Part shown: positions 36,261 through 46,320 of the stretch, one piece after another
Layout: every line of letters starts with the position of its first letter
Position numbering within the stretch: position 1 is the first letter of the stretch
Source: Pantoea sp. AS-PWVM4
Lineage (GTDB): Bacteria > Pseudomonadota > Gammaproteobacteria > Enterobacterales > Enterobacteriaceae
Assembly: GCF_000468095.1 (NCBI RefSeq)
Contig: NZ_ASZC01000006.1
Span: 124,001 to 188,000 of the forward strand
Reading direction: 5' to 3'
Length of the DNA: 64,000 bases
Position numbers and translations under genes: made by a program
The notes under the pieces: generated by a model
Seen by the model: the letters and a program-made list of their open reading frames with translations, nothing else
What the model was told of the DNA's origin: nothing
Databases searched by the model: none

Positions 36261-36725
36261 ATGAACAGTAATCAAGATGACAAAAAAGTGTCGCAGACGC
36301 CACTCAAGCTGGATCAGCATCTTTGTTTCGCCCTCTATTCGGCGAACCTGGCGATGCACAAGGTCTATCGTCAGCTGCTGGGACAGCTGGAAATCACCTA
36401 TCCGCAATATCTGGTGATGCTGGTGCTGTGGACGCAGGATGATGTGACGGTATCGGAGATCGGCGAGCAGCTGTTTCTCGACTCCGCCACGTTGACGCCG
36501 TTGTTGAAACGGCTGGAAAGCGCCGGGTTGTTGCGCCGCGCGCGTTCGCGTCAGGATGAACGTCAGGTTGTCGTGACCCTGACCGACGAGGGAAGGGCAT
36601 TACGCCAGAAAGCGGAATCCATTCCGGAAGCGATCAAATGCGCTGCGGCTTGTGATGATGAGACGCTGCTGGCGCTGAAAAACCAGTTGGATGATCTGCG
36701 CGATAATCTGAATCGCGCGAAGTAA
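36261..36725 (+). CDS. ohrR: OhrR, organic-peroxide-sensing MarR-family repressor
   Basis: 154 residues, start at [12 protein letters not shown]. The reactive cysteine of the OhrR family is in [20 protein letters not shown] near residue 21; [15 protein letters not shown] helps place it. Winged helix: [28 protein letters not shown] with wing [20 protein letters not shown] second Cys pair (CAAACDD) near 135 could support thiol oxidation. It lies just upstream of ohr. Confidence 0.94.
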   Translation: MNSNQDDKKVSQTPLKLDQHLCFALYSANLAMHKVYRQLLGQLEITYPQYLVMLVLWTQDDVTVSEIGEQLFLDSATLTPLLKRLESAGLLRRARSRQDERQVVVTLTDEGRALRQKAESIPEAIKCAAACDDETLLALKNQLDDLRDNLNRAK

Positions 36726-36732
36726 TTCAGTG

Positions 36733-36749
36733 CGGGTGCGCTGCACCCG
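36733..36749 (+). repeat. Short hairpin between ohrR and ohr
   Basis: CGGGTGC / GCACCCG arms around GCT, six bases after ohrR. No T-run follows, so it may be a processing or partial termination site in the ohrR-ohr intergenic region. Confidence 0.45.
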
Positions 36750-36811
36750 TGTCATATCAGGCTGCGCTATGTAAGTAGTGCGCGATAAAATAGCGAATTA
36801 GTGAGGTTATC

Positions 36812-37240
36812 ATGTCTTTAGAAAAAGTTGTTTATACCGCAAAAGCCAAAGCCACCGGTGGTCGTGATGGCCGCGCTACCTCTTCTGATGGCGTGCTGGA
36901 TGTGAAACTGGGCGTGCCAAAAGAGATGGGTGGTGCAGGCGGTGAAGTGACTAACCCGGAGCAACTGTTTGCTGCTGGTTATTCTGCCTGTTTCCTCGGT
37001 GCGATGAAGTTTGTCGCGGCGCGCGATAAATTCGCCATTGCGAAAGATGCGTGGATTGAAGGTGAAGTCGGTATCGGCCCGATCCCCAACGGTTTTGGTA
37101 TTGAAGCCAAACTGAATATTCATCTGCCGGGGATGGATGCCGCTGAAGCGCAGAAACTGGTCGATGCTGCGCATATCGTCTGCCCTTACTCTAATGCCAC
37201 CCGTGGCAATATCGATGTGACGCTGAATATCATCAACTAA
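36812..37240 (+). CDS. ohr: Ohr, organic hydroperoxide resistance protein
   Basis: 142-residue thiol peroxidase that reduces organic hydroperoxides in a lipoyl-dependent manner. The two catalytic cysteines are visible: [15 protein letters not shown] near 61 and [13 protein letters not shown] near 125. Other signatures are [12 protein letters not shown], the Arg that aids catalysis, and [20 protein letters not shown] Shine-Dalgarno lies 7 bases before the start. It is preceded by its repressor ohrR. Confidence 0.97.
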   Translation: MSLEKVVYTAKAKATGGRDGRATSSDGVLDVKLGVPKEMGGAGGEVTNPEQLFAAGYSACFLGAMKFVAARDKFAIAKDAWIEGEVGIGPIPNGFGIEAKLNIHLPGMDAAEAQKLVDAAHIVCPYSNATRGNIDVTLNIIN

Positions 37241-37258
37241 GGCAGAACGTGTTGATAC

Positions 37259-37316
37259 GTAGCGGCGCGATTTATCGCGCGCTTTTAAAAACAGCGCGGT
37301 AAATCGCGTCGCTACG
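37259..37316. repeat. REP pair (BIME-like), inverted
   Basis: GTAGC, GCGCGATTTATCGCGC at the left; GCGGTAAATCGCG, TCGCTACG (two changes) at the right; spacer about 15 bases. It lies 18 bases after ohr. Confidence 0.83.
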
Positions 37317-37560
37317 AGATACGTCACTTTTGATGTGTGCAAAAAATGCTCAACCTGGACCGATAACAAGATTTGTCTGGTCACACCTCTTAACGCATGT
37401 TTTACTGAGCCACTTCGCAAAATTGCTATGCCCTCGGTTCAGATTCCTCCCGAACAGTTCCTTGCATCACGCTTTTCTGCGGTAAAAGCGAACTCTATTG
37501 CCTTTACATAGTCCCACTTTAGGGTTACCGCTCCGACACCAGCCGGGAATAAATAAATTC
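37317..37560. other. Gene-free leader of eptB
   Basis: No reading frame with support. A small hairpin GCTTTT / AAAAGC lies at 37471-37489. No clear sigma-E or PhoP site was recognised, although E. coli eptB is sigma-E dependent and is controlled by the MgrR RNA. Confidence 0.5.
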
Positions 37561-39255
37561 ATGAATTATATTAAGACCTTAACGCAGCAGAAGCTGTCAT
37601 TGATGCTCGCGCTGTATATCGGCATTCTGTTGAATTTGCCGATTTTTTATCGCCGATTTGACGGCTTTCTGACGAAATCCTCACTGACAAACTGGGCTTC
37701 GGCGCTGGTTGAAGTGGTCGCCGCCGTGCTGCTGACCTTCTTCCTGATGCGACTCTTGTCGCTCGGCGGTAAATGGGCTTACCGCGTGCTTGCCAGCCTG
37801 CTGGTGGTGATTTCGGTTGCTGCCGCCTATTACATGGCGTTTTTTAACGTGGTGATTGGCTATGGCATTGTCGCCTCGGTAATGACCACCGATGTGGATC
37901 TGTCAAAAGAAGTTATCGGACTGCATTTCGTGCTGTGGATGGTGCTGGTGAGTGCCCTGCCGCTGCTGATGATTTGGCGCAATAACCTGAGTAAGACGCT
38001 GATTGAGCAGCTGAAAACCCCAGGCCAGCGCATCAAACCAACCCTGATTCTGTTGCTGAGCGTGGCGCTGGTGTGGCTGCCGATTCGCTATTTTGACAAG
38101 CTGCAAAAAGCCAACGAAGAGATCACCAATATCGATCTGCCCAGCTACGGCGGTGTGGTGGCGCACTCCTATCTGCCTTCAAACTGGATTGCCGCGCTGG
38201 GGCTGTTTGCCTGGACCAAACTGGATGAAGAGGTGGACAGTCAGGAGCTGCTGGACCCGGCGAAAAAGTTTACTTACGTGGCCCCGGCAGGAATTGATGA
38301 TACCTACGTGGTGTTTGTGATTGGTGAAACCACGCGCTGGGACCATATGGGGTTGTTGGGCTATCAGCGCGATACCACGCCGAAGCTCTCGAAAGAGAAA
38401 AACCTGGTGGCGTTCCGCGGCGAGTCTTGTGATACCGCCACTAAGCTGTCGCTGCGCTGCATGTTCGTACGCGAAGGTGGCACGATGGATAATCCCGGTC
38501 GTACCCTGAAAGAGCAGAACATCTTCGCGGTACTGAAAGAACTGGGTTTCACCTCCGAGTTGTTCGCCATGCAAAGTGAAGTGTGGTTTTACGATAACGC
38601 CGATGTGAATAACTTCTCTTTCCGCGAACAAATTGGTTCTGAGAAGCGTAATCAGGGAAAACCGGTGGATGATATGCTGCTGGTGCCGGAATTGCAGGCA
38701 TCGCTGGAACGTTATCCGCAAGGTAAGCATCTGGTGGTGCTGCATACCAAAGGTTCACATTACCTGTATTCGCAGCGTTATCCGCGCAGCTTCGCCCGCT
38801 ACCAACCGGAGTGTATGGGGGTGGATGAAACCTGTAGTAAAGCGCAGTTGATTAACGCTTATGACAACTCGATTTTATACGTCGATACGATGCTCGATAG
38901 CGTGTTTGATCAGCTGCGTGATAAGAAGGCGATTGTGTTTTATGCCGCCGACCACGGTGAGTCGATCAGCGAGAATATGCATCTGCACGGTACACCGCGT
39001 GAGATGGCACCACCGGAGCAGTTCCGGGTACCGATGATCGTCTGGGCCTCGGATAAGTATTTGGCCGACCCCAACAATCGCAGCAATTTTGAGCGTTTAC
39101 AGGCGCAGCAGCGTGTTGGCAAGACGCATCGTCACGTCGAGTTGTTTGATACCATTCTCGGCTGTCTGGGCTATACCTCACCGGACGGCGGTATTAAAGC
39201 GGCGAACAACTGGTGTCAGGCACCGGCGGTTACCTCTGAGGCCAAACCGCTGTAA
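37561..39255 (+). CDS. eptB: EptB, Kdo phosphoethanolamine transferase
   Basis: 564 residues; start at [16 protein letters not shown]. Four to five N-terminal membrane helices (to about 170) anchor a periplasmic alkaline-phosphatase-fold catalytic domain. The nucleophile Thr is in [19 protein letters not shown], a Zn ligand region is [20 protein letters not shown], and the disulfide cysteines include [19 protein letters not shown] and C-terminal NNWCQAP. It transfers phosphoethanolamine to the outer Kdo of lipopolysaccharide. Close similarity to E. coli EptB, which also precedes proK and dppA. Confidence 0.96.
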   Translation: MNYIKTLTQQKLSLMLALYIGILLNLPIFYRRFDGFLTKSSLTNWASALVEVVAAVLLTFFLMRLLSLGGKWAYRVLASLLVVISVAAAYYMAFFNVVIGYGIVASVMTTDVDLSKEVIGLHFVLWMVLVSALPLLMIWRNNLSKTLIEQLKTPGQRIKPTLILLLSVALVWLPIRYFDKLQKANEEITNIDLPSYGGVVAHSYLPSNWIAALGLFAWTKLDEEVDSQELLDPAKKFTYVAPAGIDDTYVVFVIGETTRWDHMGLLGYQRDTTPKLSKEKNLVAFRGESCDTATKLSLRCMFVREGGTMDNPGRTLKEQNIFAVLKELGFTSELFAMQSEVWFYDNADVNNFSFREQIGSEKRNQGKPVDDMLLVPELQASLERYPQGKHLVVLHTKGSHYLYSQRYPRSFARYQPECMGVDETCSKAQLINAYDNSILYVDTMLDSVFDQLRDKKAIVFYAADHGESISENMHLHGTPREMAPPEQFRVPMIVWASDKYLADPNNRSNFERLQAQQRVGKTHRHVELFDTILGCLGYTSPDGGIKAANNWCQAPAVTSEAKPL

Positions 39256-39339
39256 TTTTGCCTGAACTTATTGAGCAGCGGGGGCTTTTTCTCCGCTGCC
39301 TGCTTTCCAGGCGATCGCATGGAATTGCACAAAAAGGGA

Positions 39340-39368
39340 TTGACGCTCCCGGAGTGGCGCAGTAAGAT
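39340..39368 (+). promoter_or_regulatory. tRNA-Pro promoter
   Basis: TTGACG (39340-39345), a 17-base spacer, then TAAGAT (39363-39368). The GC-rich discriminator GCGCCCCC just after the -10 is typical of stringently controlled stable-RNA promoters. Confidence 0.85.
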
Positions 39369-39378
39369 GCGCCCCCAT

Positions 39379-39455
<77 letters not shown>

Positions 39456-39464
39456 AATTTAAGA

Positions 39465-39492
39465 AACCTGCTTGTAAAAGCGGGTTTTTTTT
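39465..39492 (+). terminator. Terminator of the tRNA gene
   Basis: Stem AACCTGCTT / AAGCGGGTT (one G-T pair), loop GTAA, then eight T residues, ten bases after the tRNA. Confidence 0.93.
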
Positions 39493-39506
39493 CGTCTGTA
39501 TCAACC

Positions 39507-39579
39507 GTAGCGGCGCGATTTATCGCGCAGTTTTTTCCGGCGTCGTACACAAAATTGCGCGATAAATCGCGCCGTTACG
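39507..39579. repeat. REP pair (BIME-like), inverted
   Basis: GTAGC plus GCGCGATTTATCGCGC, then after about 30 bases the reverse complement ending GCGCCGTTACG (one change). Between the tRNA terminator and the dpp promoter region. Confidence 0.85.
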
Positions 39580-40207
39580 CCCTGCTGCGGAGGATGATTA
39601 AAGATTTAAAGTTAATCTTTCACCCCTTACGTCTGGCAATCGTCCATTAGTCGTCATTATTCCTGTTCACGGCTATCAATCCCTTGCCACTTCTCAGCCT
39701 GCCGCTTAATTCGCGACACATTCTTCTTATGACCGCTTTTTGCTTTTTGCTGATTTCTTATGCCATTAGTACAGCATATTTCTCTGCCTGAACGTCATAA
39801 CGCACGGGGAATCGTTCATATATTCAACATTTACCGGTAATATTTGTATGTTTTTTAGCGGTGATAATCACTGTCATTTGGTGGTTTTACCAGATAATCA
39901 CTCGGCATAGCGCGCTTTATCACCTTTTTAAATATTGGCTTACCGGTTGAAGGGTGTTTTTTATCGTTGCTTGCGGTTACTCACACTCTCTGTAAATAAC
40001 CCCACCTTGTATTGACGTTCTTTGCAACTGTTGACAAATTGATGCGTCAATAGATGCAGAGTCCGACGCGTCTGGCAGATTCCACGGTGCCAGCGCAACA
40101 AAAACAACGATTCGCATTTTGGTCACAAAAGTGACTTGCCTGAACCGCATAAAAAAATCAGAGGTCAGGCGCAACGCACACAACATCACATCACAATGGA
40201 GCAAAAC
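39580..40207 (+). promoter_or_regulatory. Gene-free dppA promoter and leader region
   Basis: 628 bases, AT-rich in the first two thirds. Promoter candidates are TTGACG (40012-40017) and TTGACA (40031-40036), neither with a convincing -10. TTGAC/GTCAA arms occur at 40031-40050, and a GTCAC-AAAA-GTGAC palindrome at 40122-40135, which may be an operator or leader hairpin. Confidence 0.5.
40176..40195 (+). promoter_or_regulatory. Probable GcvB small-RNA target in the dppA leader
   Basis: The CA-rich stretch CACACAACATCACATCAC immediately before the dppA Shine-Dalgarno is essentially that of E. coli and Salmonella dppA, where the GcvB R1 region pairs and represses translation. Function here is inferred; gcvB is not in the window. 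Confidence 0.65.
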
Positions 40208-41818
40208 ATGATCAACTCCCTGGCTAAATCCAGGATGCTGAAGGTCGGTCTGAGCCTGATTGCTATGACCGTTGCCGCGGGTGTCCAGGCGAAAACCCTC
40301 GTTTACTGTTCAGAAGGTTCGCCGGAAGGCTTTAACCCTCAGCTGTTCACCTCTGGTACCACCTACGATGCCAGCTCCGTACCGATCTACAACCGTCTGG
40401 TTGAATTCAAAATCGGCACCACAGAAGTAGAACCGGGCCTGGCTGAAAAGTGGGATGTGAGCGCTGACGGCAAAACCTATACCTTCCATCTGCGCCAAGG
40501 CGTGAAGTGGCAAACCACCAAAGACTTCAAACCGACGCGTAACTTCAACGCTGATGACGTGATTTTCTCCTTCGAGCGTCAGCTCGATAAAAACAACAAG
40601 TACCACGGCGTTTCTGGCGGCAGCTACGAGTACTTCGAAGGCATGGACATGCCGAACTTGATCAGCAAAATCGAGAAAGTGGACGATCACACCGTTCGCT
40701 TCGTGCTGACCCGTCCGGAATCTCCGTTCCTGGCCGACCTCGGGATGGACTTCGCCTCTATCCTGTCGAAAGAGTACGCGGATAACATGCTGAAAGCCGG
40801 TACGCCGGAAAAAGTGGACCTGAACCCGGTAGGTACCGGTCCGTTCCAGCTGCTGCAATACCAAAAAGACTCGCGCATCCTCTACAAAGCGAACCCGGAT
40901 TACTGGGGCACCAAACCGAAGATCGATCGCTTAGTCTTCTCCATCACGCCAGATGCTTCCGTGCGTTACGCCAAGTTGCAGAAAGGCGAGTGCCAGGTGA
41001 TGCCGTACCCGAACCCGGCTGATATCGCCAGCATGAAGAAAGACAAAAACATCAATCTGATGGAACAACCGGGTCTGAACGTCGGCTACCTGTCGTTCAA
41101 CACCGAGAAAAAACCGCTGGATAACGTGAAAGTGCGTCAGGCACTGACGATGGCGGTGAACAAGAAAGCCATCATTGATGCGGTTTATCAGGGTGCTGGC
41201 CAGGCCGCGAAAAACCTGATCCCGCCAACCATGTGGGGTTACAACGACGCGGTGCAGGATTACCCGTATGATCCGGCTAAAGCCAAAGCGCTGCTGAAAG
41301 AAGCGGGCCTGCCAGATGGCTTCACCATCGACCTGTGGGCGATGCCGGTACAGCGTCCGTACAACCCGAACGCCCGTCGTATGGCGGAAATGGTTCAGGC
41401 TGACTGGGCGAAAATCGGTGTCAAAGCCAACATCGTTACCTACGAGTGGGGCGAGTACCTGAAGCGTGCCAAAGCGGGTGAACATCAGAGCGTGATGATG
41501 GGCTGGACCGGTGATAACGGGGATCCGGACAACTTCTTCGCCACCCTGTTCAGCTGTGCAGCGGCGAAAGACGGTTCTAACTACTCACGTTGGTGCTACA
41601 AGCCGTTTGAAGATCAGATTCAGCCAGCCCGTGCTGAAGCCGATCACAACAAACGTATTGAGTACTACAAACAGGCACAGGTGATTATGCATGACCAGGC
41701 TCCGGCGCTGATCATTGCGCACTCGACTGTGTATGAGCCAGTCAGCAAGAAAGTGACCGGCTATGTGGTTGACCCGTTAGGTAAACATCACTTCGAAAAC
41801 GTCGATATCCAGGAATAA
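40208..41818 (+). CDS. dppA: DppA, periplasmic dipeptide-binding protein
   Basis: 536 residues; start at MINSLAKSRMLKVG with GGAG seven bases upstream. An alternative ATG at 40196 has no Shine-Dalgarno. Signal peptide ends near residue 28 (VAAGVQA, KTLVYC). Identity with E. coli DppA is very high (SEGSPEGFNPQLFTSGTTYDASS, NLIPPTMWGYNDAVQDY, WTGDNGDPDNFFATLFSC). It binds dipeptides and, in E. coli, also serves haem uptake and chemotaxis with Tap. Confidence 0.98.
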   Translation: MINSLAKSRMLKVGLSLIAMTVAAGVQAKTLVYCSEGSPEGFNPQLFTSGTTYDASSVPIYNRLVEFKIGTTEVEPGLAEKWDVSADGKTYTFHLRQGVKWQTTKDFKPTRNFNADDVIFSFERQLDKNNKYHGVSGGSYEYFEGMDMPNLISKIEKVDDHTVRFVLTRPESPFLADLGMDFASILSKEYADNMLKAGTPEKVDLNPVGTGPFQLLQYQKDSRILYKANPDYWGTKPKIDRLVFSITPDASVRYAKLQKGECQVMPYPNPADIASMKKDKNINLMEQPGLNVGYLSFNTEKKPLDNVKVRQALTMAVNKKAIIDAVYQGAGQAAKNLIPPTMWGYNDAVQDYPYDPAKAKALLKEAGLPDGFTIDLWAMPVQRPYNPNARRMAEMVQADWAKIGVKANIVTYEWGEYLKRAKAGEHQSVMMGWTGDNGDPDNFFATLFSCAAAKDGSNYSRWCYKPFEDQIQPARAEADHNKRIEYYKQAQVIMHDQAPALIIAHSTVYEPVSKKVTGYVVDPLGKHHFENVDIQE

Positions 41819-41839
41819 CCTTTCGGATTATGGCGGTCA

Positions 41840-41898
41840 GGGCCGACGCCGTCGGCCCTCGGGCGGCTTCTTCGCCGCCCGCACTCCGCACTTTTTTT
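41840..41898 (+). terminator. Double hairpin with T-run between dppA and dppB
   Basis: Hairpin 1: GGGCCGAC / GTCGGCCC (41840-41858). Hairpin 2: CGGGCGGC / GCCGCCCG (41860-41881). A run of T residues follows (41892-41898). It probably protects dppA mRNA and partly ends transcription, so that binding protein is made in excess of membrane components. Confidence 0.75.
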
Positions 41899-42019
41899 CC
41901 GGCTAATTTCTTTTTATTGAAGCGCTTCTGGCGTCGCGTTCGGCTATGTGCCGGATGCATGTTTTGAGCAATGTAGTCCCCGGCGGCAACGCTGCGGGAA
42001 ATGACTGAGAGTACGGCTT

Positions 42020-43039
42020 ATGCTGCAGTTCATACTCCGACGTCTGGGCCTTGTCATCCCAACGTTTATCGGTATTACCCTGTTGACCTTTGCGTTTGTT
42101 CACCTGATCCCCGGCGACCCGGTACTGATCATGGCGGGTGAGCGTGGTATTTCGCCCGAGCGTCATGCTCAGTTGATGGCGATGTTTGGTCTTGACCAAC
42201 CCCTGTGGAAACAATATCTCACCTACATCAACGGCGTGTTGCACGGTGATTTAGGTATCTCGCTGAAAAGCCGCATTCCGGTGTGGGACGAATTCGTACC
42301 GCGCTTTAAAGCCACGCTGGAGCTGGGCATCTGCGCAATGATCTTCGCCATTGCCGTCGGCATTCCGGTCGGCGTACTGGCGGCGGTCAAACGCGGTTCC
42401 GTCTTTGATCACACCGCCGTGGGCATCTCCCTGACTGGCTACTCGATGCCGATTTTCTGGTGGGGCATCATGCTGATCATGCTGGTGTCGGTGCAGCTCA
42501 ACCTGACGCCGGTCTCCGGGCGTGTCAGTGACACCATCTTCCTTGATGATAGCCATCCGCTTACCGGCTTTATGCTGATCGATACCCTGATCTGGGGCGA
42601 GCCGGGCGACTTCAAAGATGCGGTGATGCATATGATCCTGCCTGCCATCGTGCTGGGGACTATCCCGCTGGCGGTGATTGTGCGTATGACTCGTTCCTCC
42701 ATGCTGGAAGTGCTGGGCGAAGACTACATCCGCACCGCGCGTGCCAAAGGGCTGACGCGTATGCGGGTGATCGTGGTGCACGCCCTGCGTAACGCCATGC
42801 TGCCGGTGGTGACGGTTATCGGTTTACAGGTCGGTACGCTGCTGGCCGGGGCCATCCTGACAGAAACCATCTTCTCCTGGCCGGGCCTTGGGCGCTGGCT
42901 GATTGAAGCGCTGCAACGCCGCGATTATCCGGTGGTGCAGGGCGGCGTGCTGCTGGTGGCGATTCTGATCATCCTGGTCAACCTGTTGGTTGATCTGTTG
43001 TACGGCGTGGTTAACCCACGTATCCGTCATAAGAAATAA
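42020..43039 (+). CDS. dppB: DppB, dipeptide ABC transporter permease
   Basis: 339 residues. Helix 1 near the N-terminus (LVIPTFIGITLLTFAFVHLIPGDPVLIMAGE), periplasmic insert ISLKSRIPVWDEFVPRFK, and a mid-protein extension VSDTIFLDDSHPLTGFMLIDTLIWGEPGDFKDA characteristic of DppB. EAA loop YIRTARAKGLTRMRVIVVHALRNAMLP near 240. Six helices. Second gene of dppABCDF. Confidence 0.97.
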   Translation: MLQFILRRLGLVIPTFIGITLLTFAFVHLIPGDPVLIMAGERGISPERHAQLMAMFGLDQPLWKQYLTYINGVLHGDLGISLKSRIPVWDEFVPRFKATLELGICAMIFAIAVGIPVGVLAAVKRGSVFDHTAVGISLTGYSMPIFWWGIMLIMLVSVQLNLTPVSGRVSDTIFLDDSHPLTGFMLIDTLIWGEPGDFKDAVMHMILPAIVLGTIPLAVIVRMTRSSMLEVLGEDYIRTARAKGLTRMRVIVVHALRNAMLPVVTVIGLQVGTLLAGAILTETIFSWPGLGRWLIEALQRRDYPVVQGGVLLVAILIILVNLLVDLLYGVVNPRIRHKK

Positions 43040-43048
43040 GGGGGCATC

Positions 43049-43951
43049 ATGTCTGCTGTTGATCCCGCAAGCGTAAGCGCTGCACCCAAGCCGATGACCC
43101 CGATTCAGGAATTCTGGCACTACTTCAAACGTAATAAAGGCGCGGTTATTGGCCTGGTCTTCATCATCCTGATGCTGCTGATCGCCATCTTTGCTGAATT
43201 CCTGGCGCCGCATGCCCCTGCGGAACAGTTCCGCGATGCGTTGCTGCATCCGCCAGTGTGGCAGGAAGGCGGCACCTGGAAGTTTATCCTCGGTACCGAT
43301 GATGTTGGCCGCGATATTCTGTCGCGCCTGATGTATGGCGCACGCCTGTCGCTGCTGGTGGGCTGCCTGGTGGTGGTGCTGTCGCTGATCCTCGGGGTGG
43401 TTTTCGGTCTGATGGCCGGTTACCTCGGTGGTGTGGTTGACGCCATCATCATGCGCCTGGTCGATATTATGCTGGCGCTGCCGAGTCTGCTGCTGGCGTT
43501 GGTGCTGGTGGCGATTTTTGGTCCGTCGATTGTGAACGCCGGGCTGGCGCTGACCTTTGTGGCATTGCCGCACTATATCCGTCTGACGCGTGCTGCGGTG
43601 CTGGTGGAAGTGAACCGCGATTACGTCACCGCTTCCAGCGTGGCGGGTGCGGGTACGCTGCGCCAGATGTTCGTCAATATTCTGCCTAACTGCCTGGCAC
43701 CGTTGATTGTGCAGGCGTCGTTAGGTTTCTCCAACGCCATCCTCGATATGGCGGCGTTGGGCTTTCTCGGTATGGGGGCGCAGCCGCCGACACCGGAGTG
43801 GGGCACCATGCTCTCCGACGTGTTGCAGTATGCGCAAAGTGCCTGGTGGGTCGTGACCTTCCCTGGAGTGGTCATCCTGCTCACGGTTCTGGCATTCAAC
43901 CTCATGGGCGATGGTTTGCGTGATGCACTCGACCCGAAACTCAAGCAGTAA
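43049..43951 (+). CDS. dppC: DppC, dipeptide ABC transporter permease
   Basis: 300 residues. A cytoplasmic N-terminal tail (MTPIQEFWHYFKRNKGA) precedes helix 1 (VIGLVFIILMLLIAIFAEFL). Features: LGTDDVGRDILSRLMYGARLSLLVG near 90 and the EAA loop ending VNRDYVTASSVAGAGTLRQMFVNILPN near 195. Partners DppB in the channel. Starts 9 bases after dppB. Confidence 0.97.
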   Translation: MSAVDPASVSAAPKPMTPIQEFWHYFKRNKGAVIGLVFIILMLLIAIFAEFLAPHAPAEQFRDALLHPPVWQEGGTWKFILGTDDVGRDILSRLMYGARLSLLVGCLVVVLSLILGVVFGLMAGYLGGVVDAIIMRLVDIMLALPSLLLALVLVAIFGPSIVNAGLALTFVALPHYIRLTRAAVLVEVNRDYVTASSVAGAGTLRQMFVNILPNCLAPLIVQASLGFSNAILDMAALGFLGMGAQPPTPEWGTMLSDVLQYAQSAWWVVTFPGVVILLTVLAFNLMGDGLRDALDPKLKQ

Positions 43952-43963
43952 AGAGGCACCGAG

Positions 43964-44950
43964 ATGGCGTTATTAAATGTAGAAAAACTGTCGGTGCATT
44001 TCGGCGACGAAAAAACACCGTTCCGTGCGGTTGACCGTATCAGCTATCAGGTTGAGCAGGGCCAGGTGGTCGGCATTGTCGGTGAGTCTGGTTCCGGTAA
44101 ATCGGTTAGCTCGCTGGCGATTATGGGCCTGATTGATTATCCCGGTCGGGTGATGGCAGAGAAGCTGGAATTCAACCAGCGCGACCTGCAACGCATCTCC
44201 GAAAAAGAGCGCCGCCAGCTGGTGGGTGCGGAAGTGGCGATGATCTTCCAGGACCCGATGACCAGCCTTAACCCGTGTTACACCGTGGGTTTCCAGATTA
44301 TGGAAGCGCTGAAGGTGCATCAGGGCGGTAGCCGTAGCACCCGCCGTCAGCGCGCGATTGATCTGCTGGAGCAGGTGGGGATTCCCGATCCGGCTTCACG
44401 TCTGGATGTGTATCCGCATCAGCTGTCGGGCGGGATGAGCCAGCGTGTGATGATCGCCATGGCGATCGCCTGCAAACCTAAGCTGCTGATCGCCGATGAA
44501 CCCACCACCGCGCTCGATGTGACCATCCAGGCGCAGATCATTGAACTGCTGCTGGAGCTGCAAAAGCAGGAGAACATGGCGCTGATCCTGATCACCCATG
44601 ACCTGGCGCTGGTGGCGGAAGCGGCGCAGCACATCATCGTTATGTATGCCGGACAAGTGGTGGAAAGCGGCAAAGCGGCGGATATCTTCAAAGCCCCGCG
44701 TCATCCTTATACCCAGGCGCTGCTGCGTGCGTTGCCGGAATTCGCGGCGGATAAAGCGCGTCTGGCCTCGCTGCCGGGCGTGGTGCCGGGTAAATACGAC
44801 CGCCCAACCGGCTGCCTGTTGAATCCGCGCTGCCCCTACGTGACCGATCGTTGCCGTAGCGAAGAGCCTGAACTGCGCGACATTCCGGGCCGTCAGTCCA
44901 AATGTCACTTCCCACTGGATGATGCCGGGAGACCGACTTATGAGTCATGA
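43964..44950 (+). CDS. dppD: DppD, dipeptide ABC transporter ATPase
   Basis: 328 residues. Walker [13 protein letters not shown] near 40, signature [16 protein letters not shown] near 155, Walker [15 protein letters not shown] near 175. The C-terminal peptide-transporter domain has [14 protein letters not shown] plus a later CHFPL, the four-cysteine arrangement that holds a 4Fe-4S cluster in some Dpp systems. Overlaps dppF by 11 bases. Confidence 0.97.
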   Translation: MALLNVEKLSVHFGDEKTPFRAVDRISYQVEQGQVVGIVGESGSGKSVSSLAIMGLIDYPGRVMAEKLEFNQRDLQRISEKERRQLVGAEVAMIFQDPMTSLNPCYTVGFQIMEALKVHQGGSRSTRRQRAIDLLEQVGIPDPASRLDVYPHQLSGGMSQRVMIAMAIACKPKLLIADEPTTALDVTIQAQIIELLLELQKQENMALILITHDLALVAEAAQHIIVMYAGQVVESGKAADIFKAPRHPYTQALLRALPEFAADKARLASLPGVVPGKYDRPTGCLLNPRCPYVTDRCRSEEPELRDIPGRQSKCHFPLDDAGRPTYES

Positions 44951-45950
44951 GAAAACACAGCAGGATTACCTGCTACAGGCGATTGACCTGAAAAAACACT
45001 ACCCGGTGAAGAAAGGGTTGTTCGGCCAGGAGCGTCTGGTCAAAGCATTGGATGGCGTATCGTTCAATCTGGAACGCGGCAAAACGCTGGCGGTGGTCGG
45101 GGAGTCGGGCTGTGGTAAATCCACGCTGGGCCGTCTGCTGACCATGATTGAAACCCCAACCGAAGGCGAGTTGTACTGGCATGGTCAGGATTTGCTGAAG
45201 CATGACCCGCAGGCGCAGAAACTGCGTCGCCAGAAAATCCAGATTGTGTTCCAGAACCCCTATGGTTCGCTGAATCCACGCAAAAAAATCAGCCAGATTC
45301 TGGAAGAGCCGCTGGTAATCAACACCACGTTGACCAAAGCGGAACGTCGGGAAAAAACGCTGGAGATGATGGCTAAGGTTGGTCTGAAAACCGAACATTA
45401 CGATCGCTACCCGCATATGTTTTCCGGCGGTCAGCGTCAGCGTATCGCCATTGCCCGCGGCCTGATGCTGGACCCGGATGTGCTGATCGCCGATGAACCG
45501 GTATCGGCGCTCGACGTCTCGGTGCGTGCGCAGGTACTGAACCTGATGATGGACCTGCAACAGGATCTCGGTCTTTCCTATGTGTTCATCTCTCATGATT
45601 TGTCGGTGGTGGAACACATCGCCGATGAAGTGATGGTGATGTACCTTGGCCGCTGCGTAGAGAAGGGGAGCAAAGAGGCGATTTTCAGCAACCCGCGCCA
45701 TCCCTACACTCAGGCGTTGTTGTCGGCCACGCCACGCCTCAATCCGGATGAACGTCGTGAACGTATCAAACTGACCGGCGAGCTACCCAGCCCGCTTAAC
45801 CCGCCGCCAGGTTGTGCCTTCAACGCGCGCTGTCGTCGCCGTTTTGGCACCTGTGTACAGTTGCAGCCCAAGTTGAAAACTTACGGTGAGCAGCAAATTG
45901 CCTGCTTTGCCGTAGACCAAGATGAGAACCAGCCCATCGCTGGCGCGTAA
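44940..45950 (+). CDS. dppF: DppF, dipeptide ABC transporter ATPase
   Basis: 336 residues; start at [14 protein letters not shown]. An ATG at 44919 further inside dppD is unlikely. Walker [13 protein letters not shown] near 55, signature [15 protein letters not shown] near 165, Walker [15 protein letters not shown] near 183, H-loop FISHDLSVV. The C-terminal [14 protein letters not shown] cluster is typical. Last gene of the dpp operon, closed by a strong terminator. Confidence 0.97.
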   Translation: MSHEKTQQDYLLQAIDLKKHYPVKKGLFGQERLVKALDGVSFNLERGKTLAVVGESGCGKSTLGRLLTMIETPTEGELYWHGQDLLKHDPQAQKLRRQKIQIVFQNPYGSLNPRKKISQILEEPLVINTTLTKAERREKTLEMMAKVGLKTEHYDRYPHMFSGGQRQRIAIARGLMLDPDVLIADEPVSALDVSVRAQVLNLMMDLQQDLGLSYVFISHDLSVVEHIADEVMVMYLGRCVEKGSKEAIFSNPRHPYTQALLSATPRLNPDERRERIKLTGELPSPLNPPPGCAFNARCRRRFGTCVQLQPKLKTYGEQQIACFAVDQDENQPIAGA

Positions 45951-45968
45951 CCTGTGACAGCGAGTGAC

Positions 45969-45993
45969 AAAGGCCCCAGACGGGGCCTTTTTC
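45969..45993 (+). terminator. Terminator of the dpp operon
   Basis: Stem AAAGGCCCC / GGGGCCTTT, short loop AGAC, then TT and a C/T tail, 18 bases after dppF. Confidence 0.93.
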
Positions 45994-46119
45994 TTGTGTG
46001 CGGGTTGCGCTTCACGACGCCGATTTTGTCATTATTTTGAAATAACCAGAAACAACCAAAAACAAACGGGTTGCACCTACATAGCCCGCTATTGTTAAAT
46101 TTGTTTGCAGAATTTTAGG

Positions 46120-46140
46120 CTTTAAATTATTAATTTAAAG
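46120..46140. promoter_or_regulatory. Perfect 21-base palindrome upstream of the MFS gene
   Basis: Arms CTTTAAATTA and TAATTTAAAG around a single T, 181 bases before the MFS start. It is very AT-rich and could be a repressor operator. Two copies of CGGGTTGCACCT flank the region (46067-46078 and 46255-46266). No regulator gene is adjacent. Confidence 0.45.
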
Positions 46141-46320
46141 GATGTGTATGCTGTAAACTTATCCGAGATCTGACCAGTTTAAACGCCTGCTGGCTTGTCA
46201 AATGTAACCAGACAACCTAATTTGCTTCACACTTTGACAACCTTTTTCGTCCTGCGGGTTGCACCTGAAGCGCGCCAGGTGACACCTGTGCAAATCATCC
46301 ATTTGGCGGGGTTACTGGTT

